Part shown: positions 20,389-30,900 of the stretch, one piece after another
Numbering within the stretch: the first letter of the stretch is position 1
How the letters are laid out: every line of letters begins with the position of its first letter
DNA from: CBDESM01 sp965242485
GTDB taxonomy: Bacteria > Chloroflexota > Dehalococcoidia > Bin125
Assembly (NCBI GenBank): GCA_965242485.1
Contig: CBDESM010000003.1
Location: 682,001 to 746,000 of the forward strand
Reading direction: 5' to 3'
Length of the DNA stretch: 64,000 bases
Program-made: the position numbers and the translations under genes
The notes under the pieces: generated by a model
The model's input: the letters and a program-made list of their open reading frames with translations, nothing else
Told to the model about the DNA's origin: nothing
Databases searched by the model: none

Positions 20389-21767
20389 GCGGTGGCTCCG
20401 GCGGGCTCGCGGGCGGCCGCGTCGGCGTGCTTGATGTGGAGTTCGGCCTCGATCAGGTCCTCGACGGCGTCGCGGAGGTGTCCGTCGGCGATGCCGTCGG
20501 CGATCTCGGCGAGGAAGCCGCGCACGATCAGGCGCTCGGCCTCGTCGGGCGGGATGCCGCGGGCTTGGAGGTAGAAGAGCTGCTCGGGGCTGACCGGGCC
20601 GACGGCGGCAGCGTGGGAGCACTTGACGTCGTCGGCTTCGATTTCGAGCACGGGGATCGGATCGGCGCCGGCGCCCTCGTCGAGCAGGAGGTTGCGCATG
20701 GTCTGGTAGGCGCCGGTCTGCTGGCCTTCGGGTTCGATCCGGATGACGCCGTATTGGACGGCGTGGGAGTCGTCTTCGAGGACGCCGCGGATGAGCAGGT
20801 CGCTGGTGGCGCCGGCGCCGGCGTGGTGCTGGCGGGTGACGTGCTCGACGTGCTGGTCGCGGGTGCCGACGAAGAGGCCGCGGATGTCGGCGTGGCCGCC
20901 GCGCTCGGCGAGGCGGACGTCGATCCGCTGCTTGTCGAGGTCGCCGCCGAAGGAAGCGGTGGTGTAGCGCAGGCGGGCGTCGCGGCCGATGTCGGCGCGG
21001 GCGGTGGTCAGCGAAGCGGCGCCTCTGCGCCAGTTCTGGACGGCGGCGAAGTGGAGGTCCGCCCCTTCTTCCGCGATCAATTCGAGCGACAGGTGGATCA
21101 GCCCGCCGCGGCCCTCCTGCGGGCCGGGCGTGGCGGCTCCGGCCTCGACGAGGGAGAGCCTGCTGTTGCGATCGGCGACGACCAGCGCGTAAGTCCAGGC
21201 ATCGGATTTGGCGGCCGCTTCGGAGACCAGGTGGTGCAGCGAGTCCTGCAGGTGCGCGCCGGGCGGCGCGTAGCAGAACATGCCCTGGGTCCAGAGCGCG
21301 CGGCCGAAGGCTTCGAAGCGGTCGCGCGGGCGGGGGTGGACCGAGCCGATTCGGTCGCGGACGAGGCCGCCGTATTCGCGGGCGGCGTTGGAGAGCGGGG
21401 CGAGGATCGCGCCGTCGGCGGGCGGGGAGCCGGCGACGGCGCGGCCGGCGAAGTGGTGCAGATAGGACTGTCCGGGCGTGGGGAAGAACTGGTGCGGCGG
21501 CTCGGCGGCAGCGCCATTGGCGGCCGCCGGGGCGGGGATGGCGGGGGCGGCGCGGAAGGGCAGGCGCTCGACGGGGGTGCGGCGCCAGTCTTCGGCCTTG
21601 AGGTCGGGCCAGTCCATCGCGAGGGCCGCGTTCAGGGCTTCCAAGCGCCATTCGAGCAGCCACGGGGGCTCGGCGAGGGCGGAGCTGATCGCCGCGACGT
21701 CGCGGCGCAGCGCGCCGGCGTCGAGCGACTCGGCGTCCGTGGCGGCGGCGGCCGTCGTTGCGGTCAT
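20385..21767 (-). CDS. sufD: SufD, Fe-S scaffold subunit
   Basis: 460 residues. The C-terminal beta-helix is diagnostic: HVEHVTRQHHAGAGATSDLLIRGVL, QTMRNLLLDEGAGADPIPVLEIEADDVKCSHAAAVGPV and the QLFYLQARGI segment with the family's conserved Cys and His. The N-terminal part is variable and Ala-rich, and FYAPPG-type sequence appears as MFCYAPPGAHL. SufD forms the SufBCD scaffold with SufB and the ATPase SufC. It overlaps the Rieske gene by 4 bp. Confidence 0.95.
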   Translation of the reverse strand: MTATTAAAATDAESLDAGALRRDVAAISSALAEPPWLLEWRLEALNAALAMDWPDLKAEDWRRTPVERLPFRAAPAIPAPAAANGAAAEPPHQFFPTPGQSYLHHFAGRAVAGSPPADGAILAPLSNAAREYGGLVRDRIGSVHPRPRDRFEAFGRALWTQGMFCYAPPGAHLQDSLHHLVSEAAAKSDAWTYALVVADRNSRLSLVEAGAATPGPQEGRGGLIHLSLELIAEEGADLHFAAVQNWRRGAASLTTARADIGRDARLRYTTASFGGDLDKQRIDVRLAERGGHADIRGLFVGTRDQHVEHVTRQHHAGAGATSDLLIRGVLEDDSHAVQYGVIRIEPEGQQTGAYQTMRNLLLDEGAGADPIPVLEIEADDVKCSHAAAVGPVSPEQLFYLQARGIPPDEAERLIVRGFLAEIADGIADGHLRDAVEDLIEAELHIKHADAAAREPAGATA

Positions 21768-21824
21768 CGGCCCGTCCGTAACCAGCGGCGCGCGGGGCGC
21801 GATCTCCCGCCGCCGGATGCGCGC

Positions 21825-23230
<1,406 letters not shown>

Positions 23231-23234
<4 letters not shown>

Positions 23235-23995
23235 GAGGCTGCAACTCCTTCGGCCGAGCGGGCCATGAACGGCTCGTAGCCGTCCGATTCGAGCCGTTCG
23301 GCCAGTTTGGCGTCGCCGGATTCGACGATCCGGCCGTCCATCAGGACGTGGACGTGGTCGGGCTGCACGTAGCGGAGCAGCCGCTGGTAGTGGGTGATCA
23401 GGAGGATGGCGTTGTCGTCGGAGTGGAAGGTGTTGATGCCTTCGGAGACGATGCGGAGGGCGTCGATGTCGAGGCCGGAATCGGTTTCGTCCATGACGGC
23501 GACCTTGGGCTGGAGCAGGCCGAGCTGGAGGATTTCGGCGCGCTTCTTCTCGCCGCCGGAGAAGCCGTCGTTGACGTAGCGGCGGACGAATTGCTCGTCC
23601 ATTTGGAGGCGGGCGAGGACGTCGTTGAGCAGCTGGCGGAATTCGCGGACGGGGATTTCGGAGCCGCGGCGGGCGCTGACGGCGCGGCGGAGGAAGTTGA
23701 TCATCGAGACGCCGGGGATGTCGGTGGGGTACTGGAAGGCGAGGAAGAGGCCGGCGCGGGCGCGCTCGTCGGGGGCGAGTTCGAGCATCTCGTCGCCGTC
23801 CATGCGGACGGAGCCGCCGTCGACGGAGTAGCGGGGGTGGCCCATGATCGTGTTGGCGAGGGTGCTCTTGCCGGAGCCGTTGGGCCCCATGATGGCGTGG
23901 ACTTCGCCGGGGCGCAGGGTGAGGGAGAGGCCCTTCACGATCTGCTTGTCCTCGACGGAGACGCGCAGATCGTCGATCTCGAACAGCGGCGGCAT
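23231..23995 (-). CDS. sufC: SufC, Fe-S assembly ATPase
   Basis: 254 residues. An ABC-type ATPase without a membrane partner. It has Walker A GPNGSGKSTL, the SufC-type signature FSGGEKKRAEI, and Walker B with the SufC hallmark VMDETDSGLDID, then the switch His in LITHYQRLL. It drives conformational change in SufBCD. The ATG at 23995 begins MPPLFEIDDLRV, right after the sufR gene (23 bp gap). Confidence 0.96.
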
Positions 23996-24018
23996 CGTCC
24001 CCTCCTCCGCGCGATCGA

Positions 24019-24648
24019 TCAGCAGTTGGCGGCCGCGGCGTGGAGCGGCACGACGTATTCGCAGCAGTCGTCGCCGCCGGCGACGCGGCCGGTCTGGAGC
24101 ACCTCGACGCCGAGCAGCTTTTCGATGGCGAGGCGGTCGGCCTCGCAGACGCAGTCGCTGGCGGTGGCGGCGCTGAGGTAGGGGCAGGCGTTGTTGACCA
24201 GCACCAAGGCTTCCTTGACGCGCTTCCAGCCGTCGATGATGCCTTCGGGGCGCAGCGCGCCGACGACCTCTTCGACCCTTTCCTCGATGGTGCCGCCGCC
24301 GATTTCGGCGCGGTGCGCGTCGGCGACGTTCTCGGCCAGCGCTTCGGAGATGCGCGGGCCCGCGGCCTGCATCCGCTCGAGCTCGCCGAAGACGCGCCCG
24401 GCCAGGTCCCACGAGCGGTCGCGCACCGCCCGCACTCCCTGATCGGTGGCGCGGTAGACGTGGGCCGGGCGGCCGGGGCCGTCGCGGACGACTTCCACTT
24501 GGAGCATGCCGTCGGCTTCGAGGCGCTCCAGGTGGCGCCGGGCGGTGGCCGTGGCGATGCCGAGATCCGCGCCCACGGCGGCCGCGCTGGCGCCGCCGGC
24601 GTCGACGATGCGATCGAGCAGCTGCGCCCGCGTTGAACGAGGTCTCAT
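24019..24648 (-). CDS. sufR: SufR-type Fe-S-sensing transcriptional repressor
   Basis: 209 residues from the ATG at 24648, which follows an AGGAG site; an ATG 14 codons upstream in the same frame is less likely. The N-terminus is a winged helix (RAQLLDRIVDAGGASAAAVGADLGIATATARRHLERLEADG). The C-terminal half has the cysteine set that holds the sensing cluster in SufR: NNACPYLSAA, SDCVCEADRL and DDCCEYVVPL. Such repressors shut the suf operon when clusters are plentiful. It is the first gene of the operon, as in actinobacteria and cyanobacteria. Confidence 0.92.
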   Translation of the reverse strand: MRPRSTRAQLLDRIVDAGGASAAAVGADLGIATATARRHLERLEADGMLQVEVVRDGPGRPAHVYRATDQGVRAVRDRSWDLAGRVFGELERMQAAGPRISEALAENVADAHRAEIGGGTIEERVEEVVGALRPEGIIDGWKRVKEALVLVNNACPYLSAATASDCVCEADRLAIEKLLGVEVLQTGRVAGGDDCCEYVVPLHAAAANC

Positions 24649-24717
24649 GTCGGCTCCTGAACGAGCCGCCGCGCGAGCGGCCCGATGCACTCAGGTTACA
24701 CGGGTTTGACTCATGTA

Positions 24718-24729
24718 GTTGCGCCCAAC
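24718..24729. promoter_or_regulatory. Candidate operator upstream of sufR
   Basis: GTTGCGCCCAAC is a near-perfect inverted repeat (GTTG-N4-CAAC) 70-80 bp before the sufR start, in the 125 bp gap that holds the suf promoter. Cyanobacterial SufR recognises a CAAC-N6-GTTG type site, so the half-sites are similar but arranged differently. Weak evidence; short GC-rich palindromes occur by chance. Confidence 0.2.
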
Positions 24730-24773
24730 GATCCAAATGCTCCATATGCCGCATACGGCGGCGGACGGGCGGG

Positions 24774-25577
24774 CTACGGAGCCGGGCCGGCGGCGCGCTG
24801 GGCGAGCAGGGGGCGGTCGAGTTCCGGGTGCTCGATCCAGACGAATTCGGCTCCGAACGCCTCGCGCAGCAGGGCGGGGGCGAGGCTCTCGCGGGGCGGC
24901 CCGATCGCGGCGACCGCGCCCTTGGCCAGGACGACGGCGCGGTCGGCGTAGCCGGCGGCGAGGTTGAGGTCGTGCATCACGGCCGCGATCGCGGCGCCTT
25001 CGGCGGCGAGATCGCGAAGCAGCTGCAGGACCAGCTGCTGGTGGCGCGGGTCGAGGTGGGCGGTCGGCTCGTCGACCAGCAGGATCGGGGTTTCCTGGGT
25101 GAGCACGCGGGCGAGGGTGACGCGCGACTGCTCTCCGCCGGAGAGGGTCGGATAGGCGCGGCCGGCGTAGCGGCTGGTGTCGGTCAGGCCCATGGCCTCG
25201 TCGGCGAGGCGGGCGCCGTGCTCGCGCTCGCCGCGTTCGCCGTCCCAAGGGGCGCGGCCCATGCGCACGACTTCGCGGGCGGTGAAGAGGAAGGGCAGGT
25301 AGCCGCTCTGCGGCATCACGGCGCGGCGGCGGGCGAGCGCCCGCGCGTCGAGCTCGGCGATCGGGCGGCCGTCGACCAGCACTTCGCCGGCCGAGGGCGC
25401 GAGGTCGCCGGCGAGCGCCTTGAGCAGGGTCGTCTTGCCGGCCCCGTTGGGCCCGACGATGGCGAGCAGCTCGCCGCGGCGGACGTCGACGGAGACGGAG
25501 CGGAGCAGCTCGCCGCCGTCGACGGAGATGCTGATCGCGCGGGTTTCGAGCGGGGTGGGGCGGGCGGGGTCGGTCAT
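24774..25577 (-). CDS. hmuV: Haem/siderophore ABC importer, ATPase subunit
   Basis: 267 residues. Walker A GPNGAGKTTLLKAL, signature LSGGEQSRVTLARVL, Walker B ILLVDEPTAHLDPRH and the switch His in VMHDLNLAAGYADR, all typical of the FecE/HmuV type. The MPQSGYLPFLFTAREVV Q-loop region is HmuV-like, which favours haem. It is the last gene of a four-gene leftward operon, 6 bp after the permease. Confidence 0.88.
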   Translation of the reverse strand: MTDPARPTPLETRAISISVDGGELLRSVSVDVRRGELLAIVGPNGAGKTTLLKALAGDLAPSAGEVLVDGRPIAELDARALARRRAVMPQSGYLPFLFTAREVVRMGRAPWDGERGEREHGARLADEAMGLTDTSRYAGRAYPTLSGGEQSRVTLARVLTQETPILLVDEPTAHLDPRHQQLVLQLLRDLAAEGAAIAAVMHDLNLAAGYADRAVVLAKGAVAAIGPPRESLAPALLREAFGAEFVWIEHPELDRPLLAQRAAGPAP

Positions 25578-25583
25578 GGCGTC

Positions 25584-26732
25584 CTACCAGCCCGACATCG
25601 CGAGGCGGCGGCGGGAGCGGTCGATCAGGAAGAGGAAGAGCGGCGTGCCCACGATGGCGGTGACGATACCGAGCGGCAGTTCGGAGGGCGAGAGGGCCAT
25701 GCGGGCGCAGAGGTCGGCGGCGAGCACGAGGATCGCGCCGCCGAGCGCGGAGGCGGGCATCAGCTTGCGGTGGTCCGCGCCGACGGCGAGGCGGACGATG
25801 TGGGGCGCCATCAGGCCGACGAAGCCGACGACGCCGGCCGCGGCGACGCCGGCGCCGGCGGCGAGGGCGGAGGCGGAGACGAGCAGGATCTGGGAGCGTT
25901 CGACGCGGACGCCCATGTGCCGGGCTTCGGCTTGCCCGAGCGCGAGCAGGTTGAGATCGCCGCCGAGCCGCACGAGCACGAGCACGGCGAAGAGGATCAG
26001 CGGCGCGGCGGCGAGGGCCAGGTCCCAGTTGGAGCCGGCCAGGCTGCCCATCACCCAGAAGACGATGTCGCGCAGCTCCGGCTCGTCGGCGGCGAAGATG
26101 AGGAAGGAGATGCCGGCCGCGAGGGCGGCGTTGACGGCGACGCCGGCGAGCAGCATCGTGGCCGTGTCGGTGCGCCCGGAGCGGCGCGAGAAGGCGTAGA
26201 TCAGCATCGTCGTGACCAGCCCGCCGGCGAAGGCGGCGAGCGGGCGTCCGAAGCCGGCCAGTCCGCCGACGCCGGCGACGATGGCGAGCGCGGCGGCGAA
26301 GGCGGAGCCGCTCGAGACGCCGATCAGGCTGGGGTCCGCGAGCGGGTTGCGGAACATCCCCTGCAGCGCCGCGCCGGCCGCGCCCAGCCCCGCGCCGACG
26401 GCGATCGCGAGCACCACGCGCGGCATGCGGATCGACCAGACGACCGCTTCCTCCTGCCGCGTCCAGGCCTGGGCGCCGAGCAGGGCGTCCAGGCCCAGGC
26501 GGTCGGCGATGATCGCGGCGACGCGGCCCGGGGCGACGTCGAACGCGCCGACGGCGAGGTTGGCGAGCGCGATCCCGATCAGCATGGCGGCGAGCAGCGG
26601 CCACCACATCGAGCCGGGCCGGAAGGACGCGGTCGCGCGGGCCCGCGGGCGTTCGGGCGCGTCGGACGGGGGCTGCCGCCGCCCCAGCACGCCCGCGAGC
26701 GGGCGGGGCTCTGCGGAGCCGCGCTCAGCCAC
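25584..26732 (-). CDS. hmuU: Haem/siderophore ABC importer, FecCD-family permease
   Basis: About 382 residues with nine or ten helices. FecCD signatures include VVWSIRMPRVVLAIAVGAGLGAAGAALQGMFRNPLADPSLIG and the coupling region GVVGFVGLMAPHIVRLAVGADHRKLMPASALGG. The GTG at 26732 overlaps the stop of hmuT by 8 bp, and gives a 40-residue basic, Pro-rich cytoplasmic start before helix 1. The operon context with HmuT and HmuV defines an iron-complex importer; haem is the best guess. Confidence 0.88.
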   Translation of the reverse strand: MAERGSAEPRPLAGVLGRRQPPSDAPERPRARATASFRPGSMWWPLLAAMLIGIALANLAVGAFDVAPGRVAAIIADRLGLDALLGAQAWTRQEEAVVWSIRMPRVVLAIAVGAGLGAAGAALQGMFRNPLADPSLIGVSSGSAFAAALAIVAGVGGLAGFGRPLAAFAGGLVTTMLIYAFSRRSGRTDTATMLLAGVAVNAALAAGISFLIFAADEPELRDIVFWVMGSLAGSNWDLALAAAPLILFAVLVLVRLGGDLNLLALGQAEARHMGVRVERSQILLVSASALAAGAGVAAAGVVGFVGLMAPHIVRLAVGADHRKLMPASALGGAILVLAADLCARMALSPSELPLGIVTAIVGTPLFLFLIDRSRRRLAMSGW

Positions 26733-27873
26733 CGGAGAGCTCGATGCGCAGCTCGCGCAGGCGGGCGGCGAGGTCGGCCAGCGCATCGGGGGCGCGCGGG
26801 CCGAAATCGAGCAGGTAGAGGTCGTCCATGATGATGAAGCGGCGCGCGCGGCCGGCGCGGGTTTCGGCGATGCCGGGGATCTCGAGCAGGCCCTCGATCC
26901 CGCCGACCGATTCGACGCCGCCCTCCATCAGCAGCAGCACCTCCGGGTCCGCCGCGACCAGCGCTTCGGGGGTGAGCGACTGGAAGCCGACCAACCCCGC
27001 GGCCGCGCCGGCGTCGATGCCGCCGGCCGACTCGATCATCACCTGCGAGGGGGAGCCTTCGCCGCCGGCGAATTGGAAGGCCGCGCCGCGCAGGTAGAGG
27101 AAGAGCACTTCCGGGCCGCGCTCGGATTCCGGGACCGAGTCGCGCACCTCGGCCAGCCGCCGCTCGATGTCCGAGGCCAGCGCCTCGGCGCGGCGCGGGA
27201 TGCCGAGCGCGTTTCCGACGATCCGCACCTTGGCCGCGGGCGCGTCGAGATCGTCGTCCTCCTCGATCACCACGACCTCGACGCCGGCGCCGCGCAGGTG
27301 CTCGAGCGCTTCCTCGGGCCCGGCCGCCGGCGTGGCGAAGATGATGGTGGGGGAAAATGCCAGGATGCCTTCGGCGGAGAGCGCCTGGTTGAAGCCGAGG
27401 TTGGGCAGTTCTTCGGCTTCCGGCGGGTAGATCGAGGCGGTGTCGCGGGCGACGAGGAATTCTTGCGCGCCGAGCGCATAGACGACTTCGGTGAGGTCGC
27501 CGAACAGCGTGATGATCCGCGTGCCGGGCGCGATCGTTTCTTCGTCTCCTGCCGGCTCCGGCTCTTCCTGCTGTTCTTGGGCTTGCGGAAGCTCGTCGGC
27601 CTGCTGCTCCTGTTGTTCAGCCTCGGCCTGCGCTTGGGGCTCGGCCGCGGCATTCTCCTGCGCGTCCTGTTGCTCGGCCGCGGGCTGCGGCTGCGTTTCC
27701 TGCTGCTGCTCTTGTGGTTCAGACTCGGTTTGCGCTTGCGGTTCGGGGGCCGGGGCGGGCTGGGGCGGGTCGCCGCCTCCGCAGGCGGAGAGGATCAGGG
27801 CCGCGGCGGCGGCGACGGCGAGCAGCCGGGGGAAGGAGGGCGGGCGGAACGGGAAGGAAGCGCTAGAGGTCAA
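26725..27873 (-). CDS. hmuT: Haem/siderophore-binding lipoprotein with long Gln/Glu-rich linker
   Basis: 382 residues. A signal peptide ends in the lipobox LILSAC (Cys31). Residues 35-112 are a low-complexity linker of Gln, Glu, Pro and Ala. From about 115 a type III (FecB/HmuT) binding fold follows: TRIITLFGDLTEVVYALGA, then the long-helix-linked second lobe ending in RRFIIMDDLYLLDFGPRAPDAL. The likely start is a TTG at 27873, inside the last codons of the MBL-fold gene, because no later start precedes the signal peptide. Translation is therefore probably coupled to the MBL gene. Confidence 0.88.
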   Translation of the reverse strand: MTSSASFPFRPPSFPRLLAVAAAAALILSACGGGDPPQPAPAPEPQAQTESEPQEQQQETQPQPAAEQQDAQENAAAEPQAQAEAEQQEQQADELPQAQEQQEEPEPAGDEETIAPGTRIITLFGDLTEVVYALGAQEFLVARDTASIYPPEAEELPNLGFNQALSAEGILAFSPTIIFATPAAGPEEALEHLRGAGVEVVVIEEDDDLDAPAAKVRIVGNALGIPRRAEALASDIERRLAEVRDSVPESERGPEVLFLYLRGAAFQFAGGEGSPSQVMIESAGGIDAGAAAGLVGFQSLTPEALVAADPEVLLLMEGGVESVGGIEGLLEIPGIAETRAGRARRFIIMDDLYLLDFGPRAPDALADLAARLRELRIELSGG

Positions 27874-28618
27874 TCGTCATTCCGTCGTGGACTGCGGCGG
27901 CGCGGGGGAAGATCGCGCCGGCCTCGCGGCAGGCGCGGTCGCGGTCGGCGTCGAACCAGAAGTGGGTCAGGTAGAGGCGTCCGACCGAGGCGGCGCAGGC
28001 CATCTCGGCCGCCTGCAGCGGCGTCAGGTGGCCGCGCTCCGCGCCGGTTTCGGGTTCGCTCAGCGTCGCCTCGGCCAGCAGGGCGGTCGCGCCGGCGGCC
28101 AGCCGTTCGATCTCGCGGCTGGGCGCGGTGTCGCCGGTGTAGGCCAGCGACGAGGCTCCGTCGTCGAGGCGCGCGGCGAACGAGGGGACGTAGTGGACGC
28201 CGGCCGCGAACTCGGCGCGCAGATCGCCGAGCTCGGCGCCGCGGCCGGGTTCGTACTCCTCGATCAGGAAGGTGTTGGCCAGGAAATCGGGCGGGAAGGA
28301 GACGGCGGCGACCACGGCGGCCAAGGTTTCGCGGCCGCCGGGCGGGAGCAGCAGGCGCACTTGCCGCGCGTCGGGGCCGCAGAGGTCGCGGCAGAGGCGG
28401 AAGCGCAGCGGCAGCAGGTCGATGAAGTGGTCCGCGTGCATGTGCGAGATCACGATCGCGTCGATGTCGCAATCGGGCCGCCGGGCGAGCAGGGCGGAGG
28501 CGACGCCGGGGCCGCAGTCGAGCAGCACGCGCGAATCGCCGGACTCGACGAGGTAGCCCGAGCTCGCGCCGCCGGGCGGCGGGCAGGCGGCGCCGGAGCC
28601 CAGAACGGTCAAGCGCAT
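27863..28618 (-). CDS. MBL-fold metallo-hydrolase
   Basis: 251 residues from the ATG at 28618. The fold starts MRLTVLGSGAACPPPGGASSG. It has the metal motif ISHMHADHFIDLLPL (HxHxDH), a later AYTGDTAPS (Asp ligand) and the final THFWFDADR His. This resembles the RNase Z/arylsulfatase-like branch that acts on small molecules or RNA. It is the first gene of the leftward operon ahead of hmuT-U-V and overlaps hmuT by 11 bp. Its link with haem uptake is unexplained. Confidence 0.85.
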   Translation of the reverse strand: MRLTVLGSGAACPPPGGASSGYLVESGDSRVLLDCGPGVASALLARRPDCDIDAIVISHMHADHFIDLLPLRFRLCRDLCGPDARQVRLLLPPGGRETLAAVVAAVSFPPDFLANTFLIEEYEPGRGAELGDLRAEFAAGVHYVPSFAARLDDGASSLAYTGDTAPSREIERLAAGATALLAEATLSEPETGAERGHLTPLQAAEMACAASVGRLYLTHFWFDADRDRACREAGAIFPRAAAVHDGMTIDL

Positions 28619-28709
28619 GGCGCCCCCACGCGAGCCGCGTCCGCCGGGGCCGCCTCCGGAGCCGTCCGCCGGAAGCGGCTGCGACAATGAGCCAAGTGTA
28701 GGAGCAGGA

Positions 28710-28928
28710 ATGGCTACGGGAACCGAGCCGCGCCATAACCGTCCGCCGCCTCCCGGCGCGGGCCTCTGCGGCGGCTGCGCGCACGCGGCCGTCGTCGAGA
28801 CCAGGCGCGGAGGCGCCTTCCTGCGCTGCGGGCTGCACGACCGCGACCCGCGCTTCGCCAAGTACCCGCGGCTGCCGGTCGGCGCCTGCGACGGCTACGA
28901 CCCGCACGGGCTGCCGCGAGACGGCTAA
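28710..28928 (+). CDS. Small four-cysteine protein
   Basis: 72 residues from the ATG at 28710, preceded by GGAGCAGGA. Four cysteines are arranged as CGGC at residues about 24-27, one in FLRCGLHD and one in GACDGYDPH. The sequence DPRFAKYPRLPVGAC is the recognisable conserved part of a small uncharacterised family common in GC-rich bacteria. It is likely a metal-binding ribbon. It sits 35 bp upstream of the AI-2E family gene and is divergent from the MBL operon. Confidence 0.7.
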   Translation: MATGTEPRHNRPPPPGAGLCGGCAHAAVVETRRGGAFLRCGLHDRDPRFAKYPRLPVGACDGYDPHGLPRDG

Positions 28929-28963
28929 AGTGCGCGCAGCGGGCGGCGCGGATCGGACCATGC

Positions 28964-30082
28964 ATGGCTTCGTTCGTCGGCGATGAGTCCACGTGGTTCG
29001 GCCGGCTCGCCGGCGTCGCGCTGCGGGTGCTGCTGATCGCGGCCTTCCTGATCCTGCTCGGGCTCGCGCTCAACCGCATCCGCGTGATCCTGCTGCCGCT
29101 GATGGGGATGATCGTCCTCGCTTCGGCCCTGCTCCCGATCAAGATCTGGCTGCGCCGGCGCGGCTGGTCGGACCTGCAGGCGACGATCGGGATCGTGATC
29201 GCCGCGGCGATCGTCATCGGCGCGCTCTCGACCCTGACGATCTACACGATCGCCACGGATTTCGACGAGATCAACGACGACATCGAGGCGGGCATCACCG
29301 AGCTGGGCGATTGGGTGATCGAGACCTTCGACGTCTCGCAGGAGCAGATCAACAGCGCGCGGGACGACCTGATCCAGGCGATCCGCGACAACGCCTCGGC
29401 GGTCGCGGGCGGGGTCTTCTCCGGGGTGCTGCGGATCATCGAGATCGCGACCGGCTCGCTGCTGCTGGTCTTCCTGCTGTTCTGGGCGGTCAAGGACGGG
29501 GATCACTGGCGGATGGGGATCGCGCGGCGGCTGCGGGGGCAGGCGCGGCGCGACTTCCTGCGGCTGACCGCCCGGATCGGCGGCAATCTCGGCTCCTACC
29601 TGCGCGGCACGATCATCGTGGCCTTCATCGACGGCTTCCTGATCGGGCTGGGGCTGCTGATTTTGGGGGTGCCGCTGGCTGCGCCGCTGGGGGTGATCAC
29701 CTTCTTCGCCGCCTTCGTGCCGATCGCCGGCGCGGTGCTGGCGGGGATCGCGGCGGTGCTGGTCGCGCTGGCGACCGAGGGGCTGGTCGACGCGATCGCG
29801 GTGGGCCTGCTGGTGCTGGTCGTGCAGCAGCTGGAAGGCAACATCCTGCAGCCGATCATCGTCGGCCGGGCGGTGGCGCTGCACCCGATCATCATCATCA
29901 TCGCGGTCGGCACCGGCGGCGCGCTCTGGGGCATCCTCGGCGCGATCATCGCCGTGCCGATCGTCTCGACGGCCTACGCCGCCGTTTCCTACCTGCTCAG
30001 CGAGGAGCGCGTTTCCCCCGGCAGCCGCCGGCGCGTCGCGGAAGCGGCGGAGTCGGTTCCCGATCCGCCGCCGCCTCAGTAG
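28964..30082 (+). CDS. AI-2E/YdiK-family membrane transporter
   Basis: 372 residues with eight predicted helices. Family features include the paired early helices (LIAAFLILLGLALNRIRVILLPLMGMIVLASALLPIK), a charged extracytoplasmic loop (TDFDEINDDIEAGITELGDW), and the C-terminal conserved block VQQLEGNILQPIIVGRAVALHPI. The family includes AI-2 exporters and Na+/H+ antiporter-like members, so the substrate cannot be assigned. Its stop overlaps that of the convergent secreted-protein gene by 7 bp. Confidence 0.88.
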   Translation: MASFVGDESTWFGRLAGVALRVLLIAAFLILLGLALNRIRVILLPLMGMIVLASALLPIKIWLRRRGWSDLQATIGIVIAAAIVIGALSTLTIYTIATDFDEINDDIEAGITELGDWVIETFDVSQEQINSARDDLIQAIRDNASAVAGGVFSGVLRIIEIATGSLLLVFLLFWAVKDGDHWRMGIARRLRGQARRDFLRLTARIGGNLGSYLRGTIIVAFIDGFLIGLGLLILGVPLAAPLGVITFFAAFVPIAGAVLAGIAAVLVALATEGLVDAIAVGLLVLVVQQLEGNILQPIIVGRAVALHPIIIIIAVGTGGALWGILGAIIAVPIVSTAYAAVSYLLSEERVSPGSRRRVAEAAESVPDPPPPQ

Positions 30083-30855
30083 CTGGCCGGCAGGCTGTAG
30101 GTCCAGTAGCTGGCCGTGAAACTCTGAATGTCGACGCCGTAGTAGCCGCAGCTGATCGAGAACGTTTCGGTCACGCGGTAGGCGATTCGGTTGTCCGAGG
30201 CGCGCACGCGCCGCTCGTGGATCTCGTACAAGCGCGGGCGGTTGAGGTAGGGGAGGTAATTGCAGGTGACCCAGCCGAGTTCCTCTTGGCGCGCATCGCC
30301 GCACTCGTCGGTGACGTTCACGCGCCAGTCGTACTGCCGCTCCCAAGCATTGCGGCCTTCGGCGTTCTCGAGCCGGACCAAGCGGCTCGCCACCGCCACC
30401 GGCTGGCGGGAGCGGTGGATCTGATCGCAGTTCGGAGGCGGGGACGCGAGCAGCATGTGGGGGAAGTTCTCGCGCGGCACCCAGGCCGTGCGGTCGTGGT
30501 AGCGCAGCGTGCCCCCGCAGTCGCGGCCCTCGCGGATCTGCACAAGCCAGGTGACGCCGCTCATCGCGCGGAAATACAAATCGGTCACCGGGCGGTTCCC
30601 CGCTCTCTCGATCCCCCACCTCGGGTCCGAGTCCAGCACCCCCTGGACCCAGCGCGTCAGCACCGGGCCGGTGCAATTGCTGGTACTGGTTCGGTCCGGG
30701 TCCGCGGTCGGAGCGATGGCAGGCGCGGCTGCGGCATCGGCCCGGCGCTCGCCGGCGAAGGTCAATGCGGCCGCGCCCGCCAGCACCGCCAACATGACGA
30801 CCAGCGCGGACCGCGCGGGGATGTTCCGAGCGGCGAGGCGGGTGGCCAAGCGCAT
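30076..30855 (-). CDS. Secreted cysteine-containing protein of unknown function
   Basis: 259 residues. An N-terminal signal peptide or anchor (SALVVMLAVLAGAAALTFAG) is followed by an Ala/Pro-rich spacer. The mature part has six cysteines, in SNCTGP, GRDCGG, PNCDQ, DECGD, VTCNY and SISCGY, which could form disulfides. Aromatic-rich strands (WLVQIREGRD, WERQYDWRVNVTDE, SYWTYSLPASY) suggest a beta-rich extracytoplasmic domain. I recognise no family. Confidence 0.7.
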   Translation of the reverse strand: MRLATRLAARNIPARSALVVMLAVLAGAAALTFAGERRADAAAAPAIAPTADPDRTSTSNCTGPVLTRWVQGVLDSDPRWGIERAGNRPVTDLYFRAMSGVTWLVQIREGRDCGGTLRYHDRTAWVPRENFPHMLLASPPPNCDQIHRSRQPVAVASRLVRLENAEGRNAWERQYDWRVNVTDECGDARQEELGWVTCNYLPYLNRPRLYEIHERRVRASDNRIAYRVTETFSISCGYYGVDIQSFTASYWTYSLPASY

Positions 30856-30900
30856 GGGGACGCTCCCTGTCCAGCTTGGAGGGTCTCGGGGAAGAGCCTA

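Noticed and set aside
24633..26831. A 732-codon rightward frame over sufR and hmuV/hmuU
   Set aside because: It is an artefact opposite real genes; the translation is low-complexity Gly/Ala/Asp/Glu-rich with no recognisable fold.
27540..27780. Gln/Glu-rich coding stretch taken as a repeat array or CRISPR-like element
   Set aside because: There are no equal-length spacers or exact repeats; it is the low-complexity linker of the haem-binding lipoprotein.
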